Of a DNA stretch of 64,000 bases, positions 1 through 8,604 are shown piece by piece. The stretch's first letter is position 1, and every line of letters starts with the position of its first letter. Origin of the DNA: Chryseobacterium taiwanense (GTDB lineage: Bacteria > Bacteroidota > Bacteroidia > Flavobacteriales > Weeksellaceae); NCBI RefSeq assembly GCF_000813825.1, contig NZ_JWTA01000015.1, positions 186,001 to 250,000 of the forward strand, read 5' to 3'. The position numbers and the translations under genes are program-made. Under the pieces are notes generated by a model, which saw nothing but the letters and a program-made list of their open reading frames with translations, was not told the DNA's origin and made no database searches.

Positions 1-3
1 TTT

Positions 4-2133
4 TTATTGTTTCACATTCATGTCTGCGAGAATGTTCATCGCTTCTTGAAGGTAAGTATCTTTTCTAAGGTTCTTCACCCACATTTCAGATTTTTTCTTG
101 AAGGCTTCATCTTTCTTCTCTCTTTCAACTTCTGCAGGGAACATTGAAAATTTAAGTCCGTTATCGAATTTCGTAAGCACTTTGAACTTCTCGATCTGAG
201 CTTTTCTCTGCTTCATCAATTCATTAAATTTATTGATATTCAATGTAATTGTTTCTTCTTTATCCAATTGCTCTCTCCATTGTGCAGATTCAATCAATAA
301 CTGATAGTTTGAATTTTTTGCCATTCTTGCTGAACTTGCTTTTTCCAAAGCCTGAATATTGAAATAATTCAGTTTTTCGAATTTTGTAGCAGGAATTTTA
401 TCCCAAGCTAAAGCATAATCATCATATCTCTCTCCTATTTCTGCATAGGTAAAGAAGTCTTTCATCTGAATATCTGAAACCACTCCTTTTCTTTGGGTTG
501 ATTCTCCGGTAATTCTATAGAACTTCTGAATCGTCAGTTTTAAAGATCCGAAATCATCTTCTGTATTTAAGAATCTGTTCAAGTCTACAAAAGTCTGAAC
601 GGTTCCTTTTCCGAATGATTGTGGAGATCCGATTACCAAAGCTCTTCCGTTATCCTGCATTACACCCGCAAGGATTTCTGAAGCTGAAGCTGAAAGCTCA
701 TTTTGCATAATCACCAATGAACCTGTCCAAATCGGAGTTTCGTTCTTATTTTTAAGCGTCTGGATTTTTCCGTTTCCGTCTTTTACCTGAACATATGGAC
801 CTGCATTCATAAACAGTCCCATAATATCTCCAACTTCCGTTAACGATCCTCCACCGTTATTTCTTAAGTCTAAAACAATTCCTTCGATGTTTTGTTCTTT
901 AAGTTTGATAATTTCGTTTTTGATATCGTCAGAAGCATTTCTTCCTTTCTCATTTTCAAAATCAGCGTTGAAGCTTGGCAGGTTAATGAAACCATATTTT
1001 TTACCGTTCGGAGCATTTACTACAATACTTCTTGCAAAAGTATCTTCTATAGCTACTTCTTCACGGATCATCGTAACATCTTTTATCGTTCCGTCTTTCT
1101 TCTGAACCGTTAAAGTAACCGGAGTTCCTTTTTCACCTCTGATCAGTCTTACGGCTTCATCAGAAAGCATTCCTACCACATTTACTGCATCTTCTTTCGG
1201 TTTTGATTTTACTTTAAGGATCTTATCTCCTTCTGAAAGCTGTTTTGATTTCCAAGCCGGAGCTCCAATCGTAAGAGCACCTAAATAAAGATTTCCTTTT
1301 TTCTCCTGAATAATTGCTCCGATTCCAATTACTTTTCCTGTAAAGTTAGTATCAAAATCTTCTTTATCTTTTGGAGAATAATAGTTGGTATGCGGATCAA
1401 AAACTTCTGTATAAGCATTCATGTATACAGAGAACCAATCCATTTTCTTTCTCTTCTTAAATCTCGTAAAGGTTTCTTTTACAAGATCTTTCACTTCATC
1501 TGTTGCCTGCTTGATTTTCATTTCTGGAGAAAGAGGCTTGTATTTGATGGTATCTTTTAAATTGTATTTCTGAACAGAATCTTTCTTTTCTTTCTGAGCT
1601 TCTTCTTTGCTGTTCATCGATTCAACTTCCTGAAGGATATTGTATTTGATGAATTTCTTCCATTCATTATACTGCTCCTGCTTATTAGCCGGTACTTTCT
1701 TTAATTTTGGCTCAAGAGTAAGCGTTTCGTCCTCTTCAAGATTGATAGGTTTACTGAAAATATCCTGAGTGATTTTATCGATCTCATCCACTCTTTGATA
1801 CAATCTGTCCACCGTAAGTTTATAGAACGTCAAATCTCCTTGGTTCAGATAATCATCCAACTTCGTTTCATGTTTCCCAAACTCATCCATATCCGACTGC
1901 AGGAAATATCTTTTTGCCGGATCGATCATTTCGAAATAATGCTTGTATACATCTTTGGAATACGCATCATTAATAGGTTTTGGACTGTAATGTAAGTAAG
2001 ATAGGGTGTTTTTTACACTCACCATTATCGTCTGCATTTTCTCATCATCATTTTTAGGCGAATTGAAGCAAAACATTAGACTTGTTAATGGAATTAGGAG
2101 TAAAAATTTATTCAGCTTAAAATTTTTCCACAT
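4..2133 (-). CDS. carboxy-terminal processing peptidase (S41, tail-specific protease)
   Basis: Periplasmic serine protease of the Prc/Tsp type, which degrades or trims proteins from their C-terminus. An N-terminal hydrophobic segment (residues 9-24) looks like a signal peptide. A PDZ-like region lies at about 265-350, followed by the S41 core with LDLRNNGGG at 421-429. The Ser/Lys pair is visible as SASASEI with Ser483 and SFGKGTVQ with Lys509, the spacing expected for Prc. The long N- and C-terminal helical regions and 709-residue length fit the Prc subgroup rather than short CtpA. It is transcribed divergently from surE. The ATG at 2133 directly precedes the signal peptide. Family assignment is firm; the substrate is unknown. 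Confidence 0.93.
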   Translation of the reverse strand: MWKNFKLNKFLLLIPLTSLMFCFNSPKNDDEKMQTIMVSVKNTLSYLHYSPKPINDAYSKDVYKHYFEMIDPAKRYFLQSDMDEFGKHETKLDDYLNQGDLTFYKLTVDRLYQRVDEIDKITQDIFSKPINLEEDETLTLEPKLKKVPANKQEQYNEWKKFIKYNILQEVESMNSKEEAQKEKKDSVQKYNLKDTIKYKPLSPEMKIKQATDEVKDLVKETFTRFKKRKKMDWFSVYMNAYTEVFDPHTNYYSPKDKEDFDTNFTGKVIGIGAIIQEKKGNLYLGALTIGAPAWKSKQLSEGDKILKVKSKPKEDAVNVVGMLSDEAVRLIRGEKGTPVTLTVQKKDGTIKDVTMIREEVAIEDTFARSIVVNAPNGKKYGFINLPSFNADFENEKGRNASDDIKNEIIKLKEQNIEGIVLDLRNNGGGSLTEVGDIMGLFMNAGPYVQVKDGNGKIQTLKNKNETPIWTGSLVIMQNELSASASEILAGVMQDNGRALVIGSPQSFGKGTVQTFVDLNRFLNTEDDFGSLKLTIQKFYRITGESTQRKGVVSDIQMKDFFTYAEIGERYDDYALAWDKIPATKFEKLNYFNIQALEKASSARMAKNSNYQLLIESAQWREQLDKEETITLNINKFNELMKQRKAQIEKFKVLTKFDNGLKFSMFPAEVEREKKDEAFKKKSEMWVKNLRKDTYLQEAMNILADMNVKQ

Positions 2134-2252
2134 AAACTGTCTGTTTTTATTAATTTTTTTAAAATAGTATAGTTAATTAGTAGTAACAATTAAATTTCTG
2201 TTACAAACTATCAAATTTAGCACCTTATTTATAAATATCGAATACTTTTAAG

Positions 2253-2260
2253 TATTTTTG
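2253..2260 (+). promoter_or_regulatory. -7 promoter box of surE
   Basis: TATTTTTG matches the Bacteroidota -7 element TAnnTTTG and ends 20 nt before the surE start codon. No clear TTTG-like -33 element is seen at the usual distance. The assignment rests on the -7 box alone. Confidence 0.4.
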
Positions 2261-2279
2261 TTAAAATTATATTTTTTTT

Positions 2280-3050
2280 ATGGAAAGACCACTTATTCTG
2301 GTTACTAATGATGATGGAATTACAGCACCTGGTATCAGAAATCTTGTAAGCTTTATGAACGAAATCGGAGAAGTAGTTGTTGTAGCTCCCAATTCTCCTC
2401 AAAGTGGAAAAGGGCATGCCATTACCATTAATTCTACATTAAGCTACGAAGAAGTACAATTAGATGGGCCTCAAAGAGATTTTTCTTGTAGCGGAACTCC
2501 CGTAGACTGCGTGAAAATGGCTCTTGATAAAATCTTACCAAGAAGACCGGATATTGTTGTTTCAGGAATCAATCACGGAGCCAATTCTTCAATTAACGTA
2601 ATTTATTCAGGAACAATGTCTGCAGCTGTTGAAGCCGGTGTAGAAAACCTTCCTGCAATAGGATTCTCTTTATTGGATTTCAGCTGGGAAGCTGATTTTA
2701 CACAAGCTAAAGAATATATTCAAAGTATCGTTAAAAAGACGTTGGAAAACCCAATGCCAAGAGGAATTGTTTTAAATGTAAACATCCCGAAGCTTTTAAA
2801 AGAAGAAATAAAAGGCGTAAAAGTTTGCAAACAAGCTCATGCAAAATGGGAAGAAAGTTTCGATGAAAGAATCAATCCGCATGGTAAAAAATATTACTGG
2901 TTAACAGGTTATTTCAACAATATGGATGAATCTCCGGATGCTGATGAAACAGCTTTAGCCAACGGATATATTTCTATTGTTCCGGTAAAATTTGATTTAA
3001 CCGCTTACGAGTATATGAATACTTTGAGTGAGGTAATGAATTTTGATTAA
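2280..3050 (+). CDS. surE: 5'/3'-nucleotidase SurE
   Basis: SurE removes phosphate from nucleoside 5'- and 3'-monophosphates in the cytoplasm, a stress/survival function. The N-terminal metal site is visible as TNDDG (Asp11, Asp12), followed by APNSPQSGKG and the SGINHGANSS loop near residue 100, all hallmarks of the family. The 256-residue length is normal. The gene is monocistronic: it reads away from the protease gene and ends in a hairpin terminator shared with the next convergent gene. Confidence 0.95.
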   Translation: MERPLILVTNDDGITAPGIRNLVSFMNEIGEVVVVAPNSPQSGKGHAITINSTLSYEEVQLDGPQRDFSCSGTPVDCVKMALDKILPRRPDIVVSGINHGANSSINVIYSGTMSAAVEAGVENLPAIGFSLLDFSWEADFTQAKEYIQSIVKKTLENPMPRGIVLNVNIPKLLKEEIKGVKVCKQAHAKWEESFDERINPHGKKYYWLTGYFNNMDESPDADETALANGYISIVPVKFDLTAYEYMNTLSEVMNFD

Positions 3051-3056
3051 AATATA

Positions 3057-3086
3057 AAGGCGTAAAATTATTTACGCCTTATTTTT
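3057..3086. terminator. bidirectional terminator between surE and the convergent membrane-protein gene
   Basis: The arms AAGGCGTAAA (3057-3066) and TTTACGCCTT (3071-3080) pair perfectly around a short loop, with a T-run after the right arm. The stop codon of the convergent minus-strand gene (3068-3070) lies inside the loop, so the hairpin overlaps that coding end. Confidence 0.75.
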
Positions 3087-3616
3087 TCTGTTTTAGATTT
3101 TTTATTTGGAATTCTAATAGTCTGCCCAAACACGATTGCCATAGCATCTACAATAGAAAATCCTACATTTTTACATTCATCTAACTTTATATTTTCTTTT
3201 ATTTCTTCATAATTTGAGTAATTGAAACTTGAAATTCTTGCAATTACTTCATCTTCTCTTACAATAAACAAGCCTTTATAATCTTTTAATTTTGAGTGCT
3301 CTATTCTTTCAAAGTAAAAATTCAAATCTTCAAAATTATAACGTTCTGTTTTGAAAAACTTTTTAATTATAATATTGTTTTTTGTGATTAAAATCTTTGT
3401 ATGAATATTTATAAAAAATAGCCAAATAACTATCAAACCAATAATTATAAAAAAACTTTTAAGTATCAATAAAATACTGAATTCATTTTGCAGATCTTTG
3501 ATATTATTAAACAGAATTGCAGAAAAAACAATTGACATCATAAAAGTTAAAGAATAAATAATCAAAAAGGATTCAATGTTGATTTTTGATCTTATTTCTT
3601 GTTTCATTTTCATCAT
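3068..3616 (-). CDS. hypothetical membrane protein with PH-like C-terminal part
   Basis: I do not recognise this 182-residue protein. Two hydrophobic helices at about residues 16-38 and 47-70 are separated by a short polar turn. A soluble basic C-terminal part follows, with beta-rich text such as NIIIKKFFKTERYNFEDLNFYFERIEH broken up by charged residues. The layout of two TM helices plus a beta-rich cytoplasmic domain resembles small bacterial PH-domain membrane proteins, but this is only an impression. Its ATG lies 6 bp downstream of the radical SAM stop on the minus strand, so it may be the last gene of that cluster. The start could also be Met3. Confidence 0.6.
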   Translation of the reverse strand: MMKMKQEIRSKINIESFLIIYSLTFMMSIVFSAILFNNIKDLQNEFSILLILKSFFIIIGLIVIWLFFINIHTKILITKNNIIIKKFFKTERYNFEDLNFYFERIEHSKLKDYKGLFIVREDEVIARISSFNYSNYEEIKENIKLDECKNVGFSIVDAMAIVFGQTIRIPNKKSKTEKIRRK

Positions 3617-3622
3617 TTTTTC

Positions 3623-5026
3623 TTAAAATAAAACCCTATCCTCTTTTCTCAATTCTTCCAAATATTTGCTTTTATCATCTCTGTAGAAAAGATTCATCGT
3701 TTCAAAAGGAATTAATTTTAAATCTTTATTTACGATGTGAACGCAAGATTTCTTTACTGCGCGAACATCAAAATCATGAGCATCCATAAAGTTCATAATA
3801 ATAATCCTGAACAGATTATCATAATCCAAGTTCGGAGCGGAAACTTCAGGAAGACAACACAATAACTGATTTACTTTAGGTTGCACTTTATCTACGGAAA
3901 TTCCAGTACTGAAGATATCTAAAAGCTGCATCTGCAGCCCGGTATCCTGTTCATAGACAATGGTATTTCGGGTTTCATTATTCAGCAGATCTGCAGGATT
4001 AATATATCGTGTTAAAGGAATCGTTTCTCCTTCCAGTTTTAAAATATATCCCATTGCCAAAGCATCCGGATTACACGGAACAGGAATAATATCATCTGAA
4101 TTCAATAAAGGAAACTGGTTCAGAATTTCCTGTCTTACCTCCGTCAATGTGATTTTTTCGTGAGCAGAATCTTCTCTGTTTCTTCCTGCAATTTCAACAG
4201 GCTGAAAAGTAATTCCACGGACACATTTTTGTTTTAAAGCAAACTCAATGATCTTTCCGATTTCATCTATATTTTTATCTTTCTGAAGAACGATTACAAG
4301 CGTTGTAGAGAGATTTAAAGCATTTAATTTCTCCAAAGCCTTCATTCTCACATCTGTCAAATCTTTACCTCTAAAATCCTGTAATACTTCAGGTTTAAGA
4401 GAATCAAACTGAAGATAAATTTCAAATTCGGGAGCATACGTAGCCAATTTCTCTGCAAAACCCGGATCGTTAGCAATTCGAACTCCATTGGTGTTCAACA
4501 TTAAATGTTTTATAGGTTTTGACTTGGCAATATCCATTATTTTGAAAAACTCAGGATGAATCGTAGGTTCGCCTCCACTGATCTGTACCACATCCGGTTC
4601 GCCTTCATTTTTTACAATGATATCAAACATCGCTTCAATCTCTTCCAGACTTCTGTGACTTCCATAGTGAGGCGAAGACATTGCATAACAGGTCGGACAG
4701 GTGAGATTGCATCGATCTGTCACTTCCACAATAGAAAGACAGCTGTGCTGCTCATGATCTACGCACAAACCGCAATCATAAGGACATCCGTATTCTACAT
4801 CTGTTCCAAAATGTACAGGCATTTCAGAGGCTTTATTGTAGTTTCTGATGTTTTTATAGTACTGAACATCGGAAGCAATTTTGGTTTTGAAAAAACCGTG
4901 ATCAGGACATCTTTTCGTCATGAAAACAGCTTCATCTTCAATGATAATCTTTGCACCTACTCTTTTCAGACATTCCGGACAAAGACTGATTGTATAATCG
5001 TAATACGTATAGTTTCTTACTGGCAT
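3623..5026 (-). CDS. radical SAM protein, Tes/MJ0619-like architecture
   Basis: The canonical radical SAM cluster motif CX3CX2C is seen in VTDRCNLTCPTCYA near residue 106. The GGEPTIHPEF motif that helps bind S-adenosylmethionine follows. Before it are a zinc-ribbon-like pair (CPEC near residue 17 and CPDHGFF) and a second cysteine cluster, CPYDCGLCVDHEQHSC. This arrangement recalls the radical SAM family containing archaeal tetraether lipid synthase. The product is unknown; action on membrane lipids is inferred only from that resemblance and from the nearby Lgt-like gene. A small membrane-protein gene and the Lgt-like gene lie just upstream on the same strand with gaps of about 10 bp, consistent with one operon. 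Confidence 0.8.
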   Translation of the reverse strand: MPVRNYTYYDYTISLCPECLKRVGAKIIIEDEAVFMTKRCPDHGFFKTKIASDVQYYKNIRNYNKASEMPVHFGTDVEYGCPYDCGLCVDHEQHSCLSIVEVTDRCNLTCPTCYAMSSPHYGSHRSLEEIEAMFDIIVKNEGEPDVVQISGGEPTIHPEFFKIMDIAKSKPIKHLMLNTNGVRIANDPGFAEKLATYAPEFEIYLQFDSLKPEVLQDFRGKDLTDVRMKALEKLNALNLSTTLVIVLQKDKNIDEIGKIIEFALKQKCVRGITFQPVEIAGRNREDSAHEKITLTEVRQEILNQFPLLNSDDIIPVPCNPDALAMGYILKLEGETIPLTRYINPADLLNNETRNTIVYEQDTGLQMQLLDIFSTGISVDKVQPKVNQLLCCLPEVSAPNLDYDNLFRIIIMNFMDAHDFDVRAVKKSCVHIVNKDLKLIPFETMNLFYRDDKSKYLEELRKEDRVLF

Positions 5027-5035
5027 AATATCGAA

Positions 5036-5272
5036 TTAAAGTCCACCACCACAAATAGCACCACTCACCAAACCACAAAGAAGCAGACAGATAAGCATTG
5101 TCTGCCAAAATTGTTTTTTGGAAAACTTTCTGCTGTCCTTTGATTCATAAATTAACTTCACAAAAGTGGTGATCATAAATGAAACAGAAAGTGCTACAAG
5201 AATTATGATCCCAATAATCATGATGACCACTCCTTCCAAACTTCCTACTTCCAGTAATGTTAAAGTTTTCAT
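5036..5272 (-). CDS. small two-helix membrane protein
   Basis: This 78-residue protein of unknown function has two strongly hydrophobic stretches, about residues 15-38 and 57-76, and ends in a glycine-rich tail (CGGGL). It sits 9 bp upstream of the radical SAM gene and 10 bp downstream of the Lgt-like gene on the same strand. This makes it very likely part of the same operon and a possible membrane partner of one of them. No domain was recognised. Confidence 0.65.
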   Translation of the reverse strand: MKTLTLLEVGSLEGVVIMIIGIIILVALSVSFMITTFVKLIYESKDSRKFSKKQFWQTMLICLLLCGLVSGAICGGGL

Positions 5273-5282
5273 ATGGTGAATT

Positions 5283-6029
5283 TTAATGTGAAATTACGGT
5301 TTTTGTTTTTCTGATTTTAAAAATATAATAAATAATTACACCTACACATACCAACTGAATGGTTCCTAAATTTCCGATAAGTTCTAACCTCGGTTTAATA
5401 AAATCCAACAAAAACCTGAATGTGAAATAACTCAACATAAACACTTGAAAAACAAAACCCGAAGGATGTTTTTCTTTCCTCTGAATCTTTTTTAAAGCGA
5501 TCCAAAGAACAATTAAAAAAGCAATTTCATACAATGCAACAGGATGTCTCAGATAAGAATCTCCAAGATGCATTCCGAAAATAGATTCTGTCGGTAATCC
5601 GTAGGTTTCTTCGTGAATTCCTGTCAGAAAACATCCGATTCTTCCGATAATCATAGCCAACATCAAAGGAAAAACAATCAAATCTCCCGTACTTTCTTTA
5701 TGTCCGACAATTTTTTTAGCCAATTCTACTCCCATTAAACCAAAAGCAAGTCCCCCTACAATTGTATTATTGGTCCAGAATGTTTTCAAATCAAAATGTT
5801 CGAAGAGTTTGTAAGGATTTTCGAGGTTTCCTATCAGTTTTGAACCCAACAAAGCTCCTGCTGTTGCACCAATCAACACCGCTGCGGAAGTATTGAATGA
5901 TACTTTTTCTTTTGATTTTCGCTTTGAATAGAAATAAAACCGCATTCCGATGAAAATACCCAGTGTTTCAAACACGGGATGCGCAAGAATCGTTTTACCG
6001 AAAATGTGAAAGGTAACAGGAAAATCCAT
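5283..6029 (-). CDS. prolipoprotein diacylglyceryl transferase (Lgt) family protein
   Basis: Polytopic inner-membrane protein of the Lgt family, which transfers diacylglycerol from phosphatidylglycerol to lipobox cysteines. Visible signs are an N-terminal FHIFGKTILAHP stretch, the signature-like IGRIGCFLTGIHEETYG (normally GRxGNFxNxE) and a later HPVALYE block. About seven hydrophobic segments are present. The signature is divergent (GCFLTG replaces GNFxN), so this may be a second, specialised Lgt rather than the essential enzyme. The start at 6029 (MDFPVTFHIF) is preferred over an in-frame ATG at 6101 that would add 24 basic, non-conserved residues. It is first in an operon with the small membrane protein and the radical SAM gene. 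Confidence 0.8.
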   Translation of the reverse strand: MDFPVTFHIFGKTILAHPVFETLGIFIGMRFYFYSKRKSKEKVSFNTSAAVLIGATAGALLGSKLIGNLENPYKLFEHFDLKTFWTNNTIVGGLAFGLMGVELAKKIVGHKESTGDLIVFPLMLAMIIGRIGCFLTGIHEETYGLPTESIFGMHLGDSYLRHPVALYEIAFLIVLWIALKKIQRKEKHPSGFVFQVFMLSYFTFRFLLDFIKPRLELIGNLGTIQLVCVGVIIYYIFKIRKTKTVISH

Positions 6030-6437
6030 GGTTTCAAAAATATTGTTTTTAATTAAAATTTTAATACTTTTTCTATTGTCAATTCTTCTTTTATTTCCCA
6101 CAGATTTTCACAAATCTTCACAGATGATTCTGTAAATCTTGACACAAAAATGACTTAGGAAAATGTAGCATCAAGAAAATTAACTCTGTGAACATTAAAA
6201 AATTCTACTGTTTGAGCGTGAGACAAAATTTAAACCGAAGAACAAATACTGAATTCACGCGAGTTTTAGAATTTTTAGAGAACAGAATTAATTTTTTAGC
6301 GAAAGTTTCCAAGTCTTGAACTTTTGTTTTGTTTCAAGACAAAAGAAAATTAACTCATAAATTATTTATAAAATCTTTTTAAATCAAATTTCAAATCAAT
6401 CTTTTTCCTAATTTTAAGTAAAATAATTTTCCAAATT
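6030..6437. other. 408-bp intergenic region between the Lgt-like gene and guaC
   Basis: Divergent, AT-rich spacer with no convincing ORF. It holds an 8-bp perfect inverted repeat GTCTTGAA (6313-6320) / TTCAAGAC (6333-6340) about 100 bp before guaC. Promoters for both flanking transcripts must lie here, but I see no clean TAnnTTTG box close to guaC. The repeat could be an operator or a leader hairpin; nothing in the sequence decides. Confidence 0.5.
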
Positions 6438-7475
6438 ATGAGAATAGAATATGATATAAAGCTGGGTTTTAAAGACGTAATGTTTCGTCCGAAACGTTCT
6501 ACGTTAAAATCCCGTTCAGAAGTTGATTTAGAAAGAGAATTTACTTTCAGACATACCCAAAAGAAATGGAAAGGAACCCCCGTTATTGCAGCCAATATGG
6601 ATACGGTGGGAACTTTTGAAATGGCCGTGGAACTGGCAAAAGATAAAATCATCACTGCCATTCATAAGCATTATACTCCTGAAGAATGGACTCATTTCCT
6701 GAATAACCAACCAGAAGAAATTTATCAATATATCGCACTAAGTACCGGAACCGGAAAAGCCGATGAAGAAAAAATAAAAATGATCCTCGAAAAGCACCCA
6801 AAAATCGAATTTCTCTGCATAGATGTAGCCAATGGTTATTCTGAGCATTTCGTTCAATTTGTGAAGAAAGCAAGGGCTAATTTTCCTGATAAGATCATTA
6901 TGGCAGGAAATGTAGTAACCGGAGAAATGGTAGAAGAGCTTTTATTGGCCGGTGCAGATATTATAAAAGTAGGAATCGGACCCGGTTCTGTATGTACGAC
7001 GCGTGTAAAAACGGGAGTCGGTTATCCTCAGCTTTCAGCCATTATAGAATGTGCAGACGCAGCACATGGTCTGAAAGGTCATATCATTGCAGATGGAGGC
7101 TGTAAAGTTCCCGGAGATGTAGCCAAAGCTTTTGGTGGCGGAGCAGATTTTGTCATGCTCGGAGGAATGTTTGCCGGACACGATGAAAGTGGCGGTGAAA
7201 TCGTGGAAGAAAACGGTAAAAAATTCAGATTATTTTACGGAATGAGTTCTAAAACGGCCATGGATAAGCATTCAGGTGGTGTCGCAGAGTATCGCGCTTC
7301 TGAAGGAAAAACTGTAAAAGTGGCTTATAAAGGTCCGGTTTCTGAGACCGTAAAGGATATTTTGGGGGGAGTTCGCTCTACTTGTACTTATGTAGGTGCA
7401 TCTACTTTAAAAGAACTGTCTAAAAGAACAACTTTCATCCGAGTTCAAGAGCAGGAAAACCAAGTTTTTAATTAA
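6438..7475 (+). CDS. guaC: GMP reductase
   Basis: Converts GMP to IMP with NADPH, recycling guanine nucleotides. The IMPDH/GMPR barrel is clear: [13 protein letters not shown] near residue 46, the catalytic loop [11 protein letters not shown] with Cys186, and the phosphate-binding blocks [32 protein letters not shown]. The absence of CBS domains and the 345-residue length distinguish it from GuaB (IMP dehydrogenase). The C-terminal [23 protein letters not shown] motif is typical of GuaC. The gene stands alone between a divergent cluster and a convergent fabG. Confidence 0.94.
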   Translation: MRIEYDIKLGFKDVMFRPKRSTLKSRSEVDLEREFTFRHTQKKWKGTPVIAANMDTVGTFEMAVELAKDKIITAIHKHYTPEEWTHFLNNQPEEIYQYIALSTGTGKADEEKIKMILEKHPKIEFLCIDVANGYSEHFVQFVKKARANFPDKIIMAGNVVTGEMVEELLLAGADIIKVGIGPGSVCTTRVKTGVGYPQLSAIIECADAAHGLKGHIIADGGCKVPGDVAKAFGGGADFVMLGGMFAGHDESGGEIVEENGKKFRLFYGMSSKTAMDKHSGGVAEYRASEGKTVKVAYKGPVSETVKDILGGVRSTCTYVGASTLKELSKRTTFIRVQEQENQVFN

Positions 7476-7602
7476 TGCTTTCGAAAAGTAGAGTTATTAA
7501 TTACTGCCTACTTCTAACTAACTGATAATAAAAGAAAAAGATTCTCATGATATTAGTTTTTTTGGCTTTAGTTTAGGACAAAGGTACCTTTATGATATAC
7601 AC

Positions 7603-7632
7603 AAAAAAATACCTCAAATGAGGTATTTTTTT
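7603..7632. terminator. bidirectional terminator between guaC and fabG
   Basis: AAAAAAATACCTC (7603-7615) and GAGGTATTTTTTT (7620-7632) form a perfect hairpin with an A-run on one side and a T-run on the other, as expected between convergent genes. Confidence 0.8.
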
Positions 7633-7675
7633 GTAAAAAAGGACAAAATACTTGTCTTTTTATGCTTTTTATGTA

Positions 7676-8419
7676 TTAAGTAAGCAATCCACCGTCAACA
7701 TTCAATGTTTGTCCTGTAATGTAAGAAGACATTTCGCTTCCTAAGAAAACACAAGCATTTGCAATATCTTCCGGCTTTCCTAATTTCTTCATAGGAATTG
7801 CTTCGTTCCATTTCTGAGTTGCTTTTTCATCCAGAGCTGCAGTCATTTCAGTAGCGATAAATCCTGGAGCAATAGCATTACAACGAATGTTTCTTGATCC
7901 TAATTCTAATGCAACTGATTTTGTAAATCCTATCACTCCTGCTTTAGAAGCTGCATAATTTGCCTGTCCTGCATTCCCACTGATTCCTACTACAGAAGTC
8001 ATATTAATGATAGATCCTGATCTTGCCTTCATCATTGGTTTGATCACCGCTTTTGTAAGGTTGAAAACAGAGTCCAAGTTTACTTTGATAATAGTATCCC
8101 AATCGTCCTTAGACATTCTTAATAATAGGTTGTCTCTGGTAATACCTGCATTGTTGATCAGAATATCAATTTGTCCGAACTCAGCTATTACTTCGTCTAT
8201 TAATGTTTGAGCCGCATCAAAATCCGATGCATCAGACTGATACCCTTTAATTTGAGTTACAGAACTTAAAGTTTCTTCTAATTCTTTCGCTTTGTCTACA
8301 GAACCGGCGTAAGTGAATGCAACTTTTGCCCCTTGTTGAGCAAATTTTTCAGCGATTCCTCTTCCGATTCCTCTTGTAGCTCCCGTAATTAGCGCTACTT
8401 TTCCTTCTAATAGTTTCAT
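7676..8419 (-). CDS. fabG: 3-oxoacyl-[acyl-carrier-protein] reductase FabG
   Basis: NADPH-dependent reductase of the fatty-acid elongation cycle. It is a 247-residue short-chain dehydrogenase with the nucleotide-binding GATRGIGRGIA (residues 13-23), NNAG at 89-92, and the catalytic Asn114, Ser142, Tyr155 and Lys159 (YAASK). The C-terminal ITGQTLNVDGG is typical of FabG. The start at 8419 (MKLLEGKVAL) aligns with the family; an in-frame ATG four codons upstream is less likely. It is a single gene here, not beside other fab genes. Annotation as FabG rather than another SDR is likely but not absolute. Confidence 0.88.
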   Translation of the reverse strand: MKLLEGKVALITGATRGIGRGIAEKFAQQGAKVAFTYAGSVDKAKELEETLSSVTQIKGYQSDASDFDAAQTLIDEVIAEFGQIDILINNAGITRDNLLLRMSKDDWDTIIKVNLDSVFNLTKAVIKPMMKARSGSIINMTSVVGISGNAGQANYAASKAGVIGFTKSVALELGSRNIRCNAIAPGFIATEMTAALDEKATQKWNEAIPMKKLGKPEDIANACVFLGSEMSSYITGQTLNVDGGLLT

Positions 8420-8604
8420 ATTTATTGACAATTATTTCTTTTTTTTAACTTATCAGTCTATTTTTTGAAAGCAGACTAATAGGTAATTATTTTACAGAGA
8501 TAAAATTTAAATGTCCGCAAAGATATTATAATTTGTTATTCAATACATTTTATCCTGTCAAATTATAGAAATTTTAAGTCTTTTTATGATTATATATCGT
8601 TTTA

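Noticed and set aside
4556..5143. 195-residue plus-strand ORF opposite the radical SAM gene
   Set aside because: It is antisense to a gene with clear catalytic motifs and its translation has no recognisable domain.
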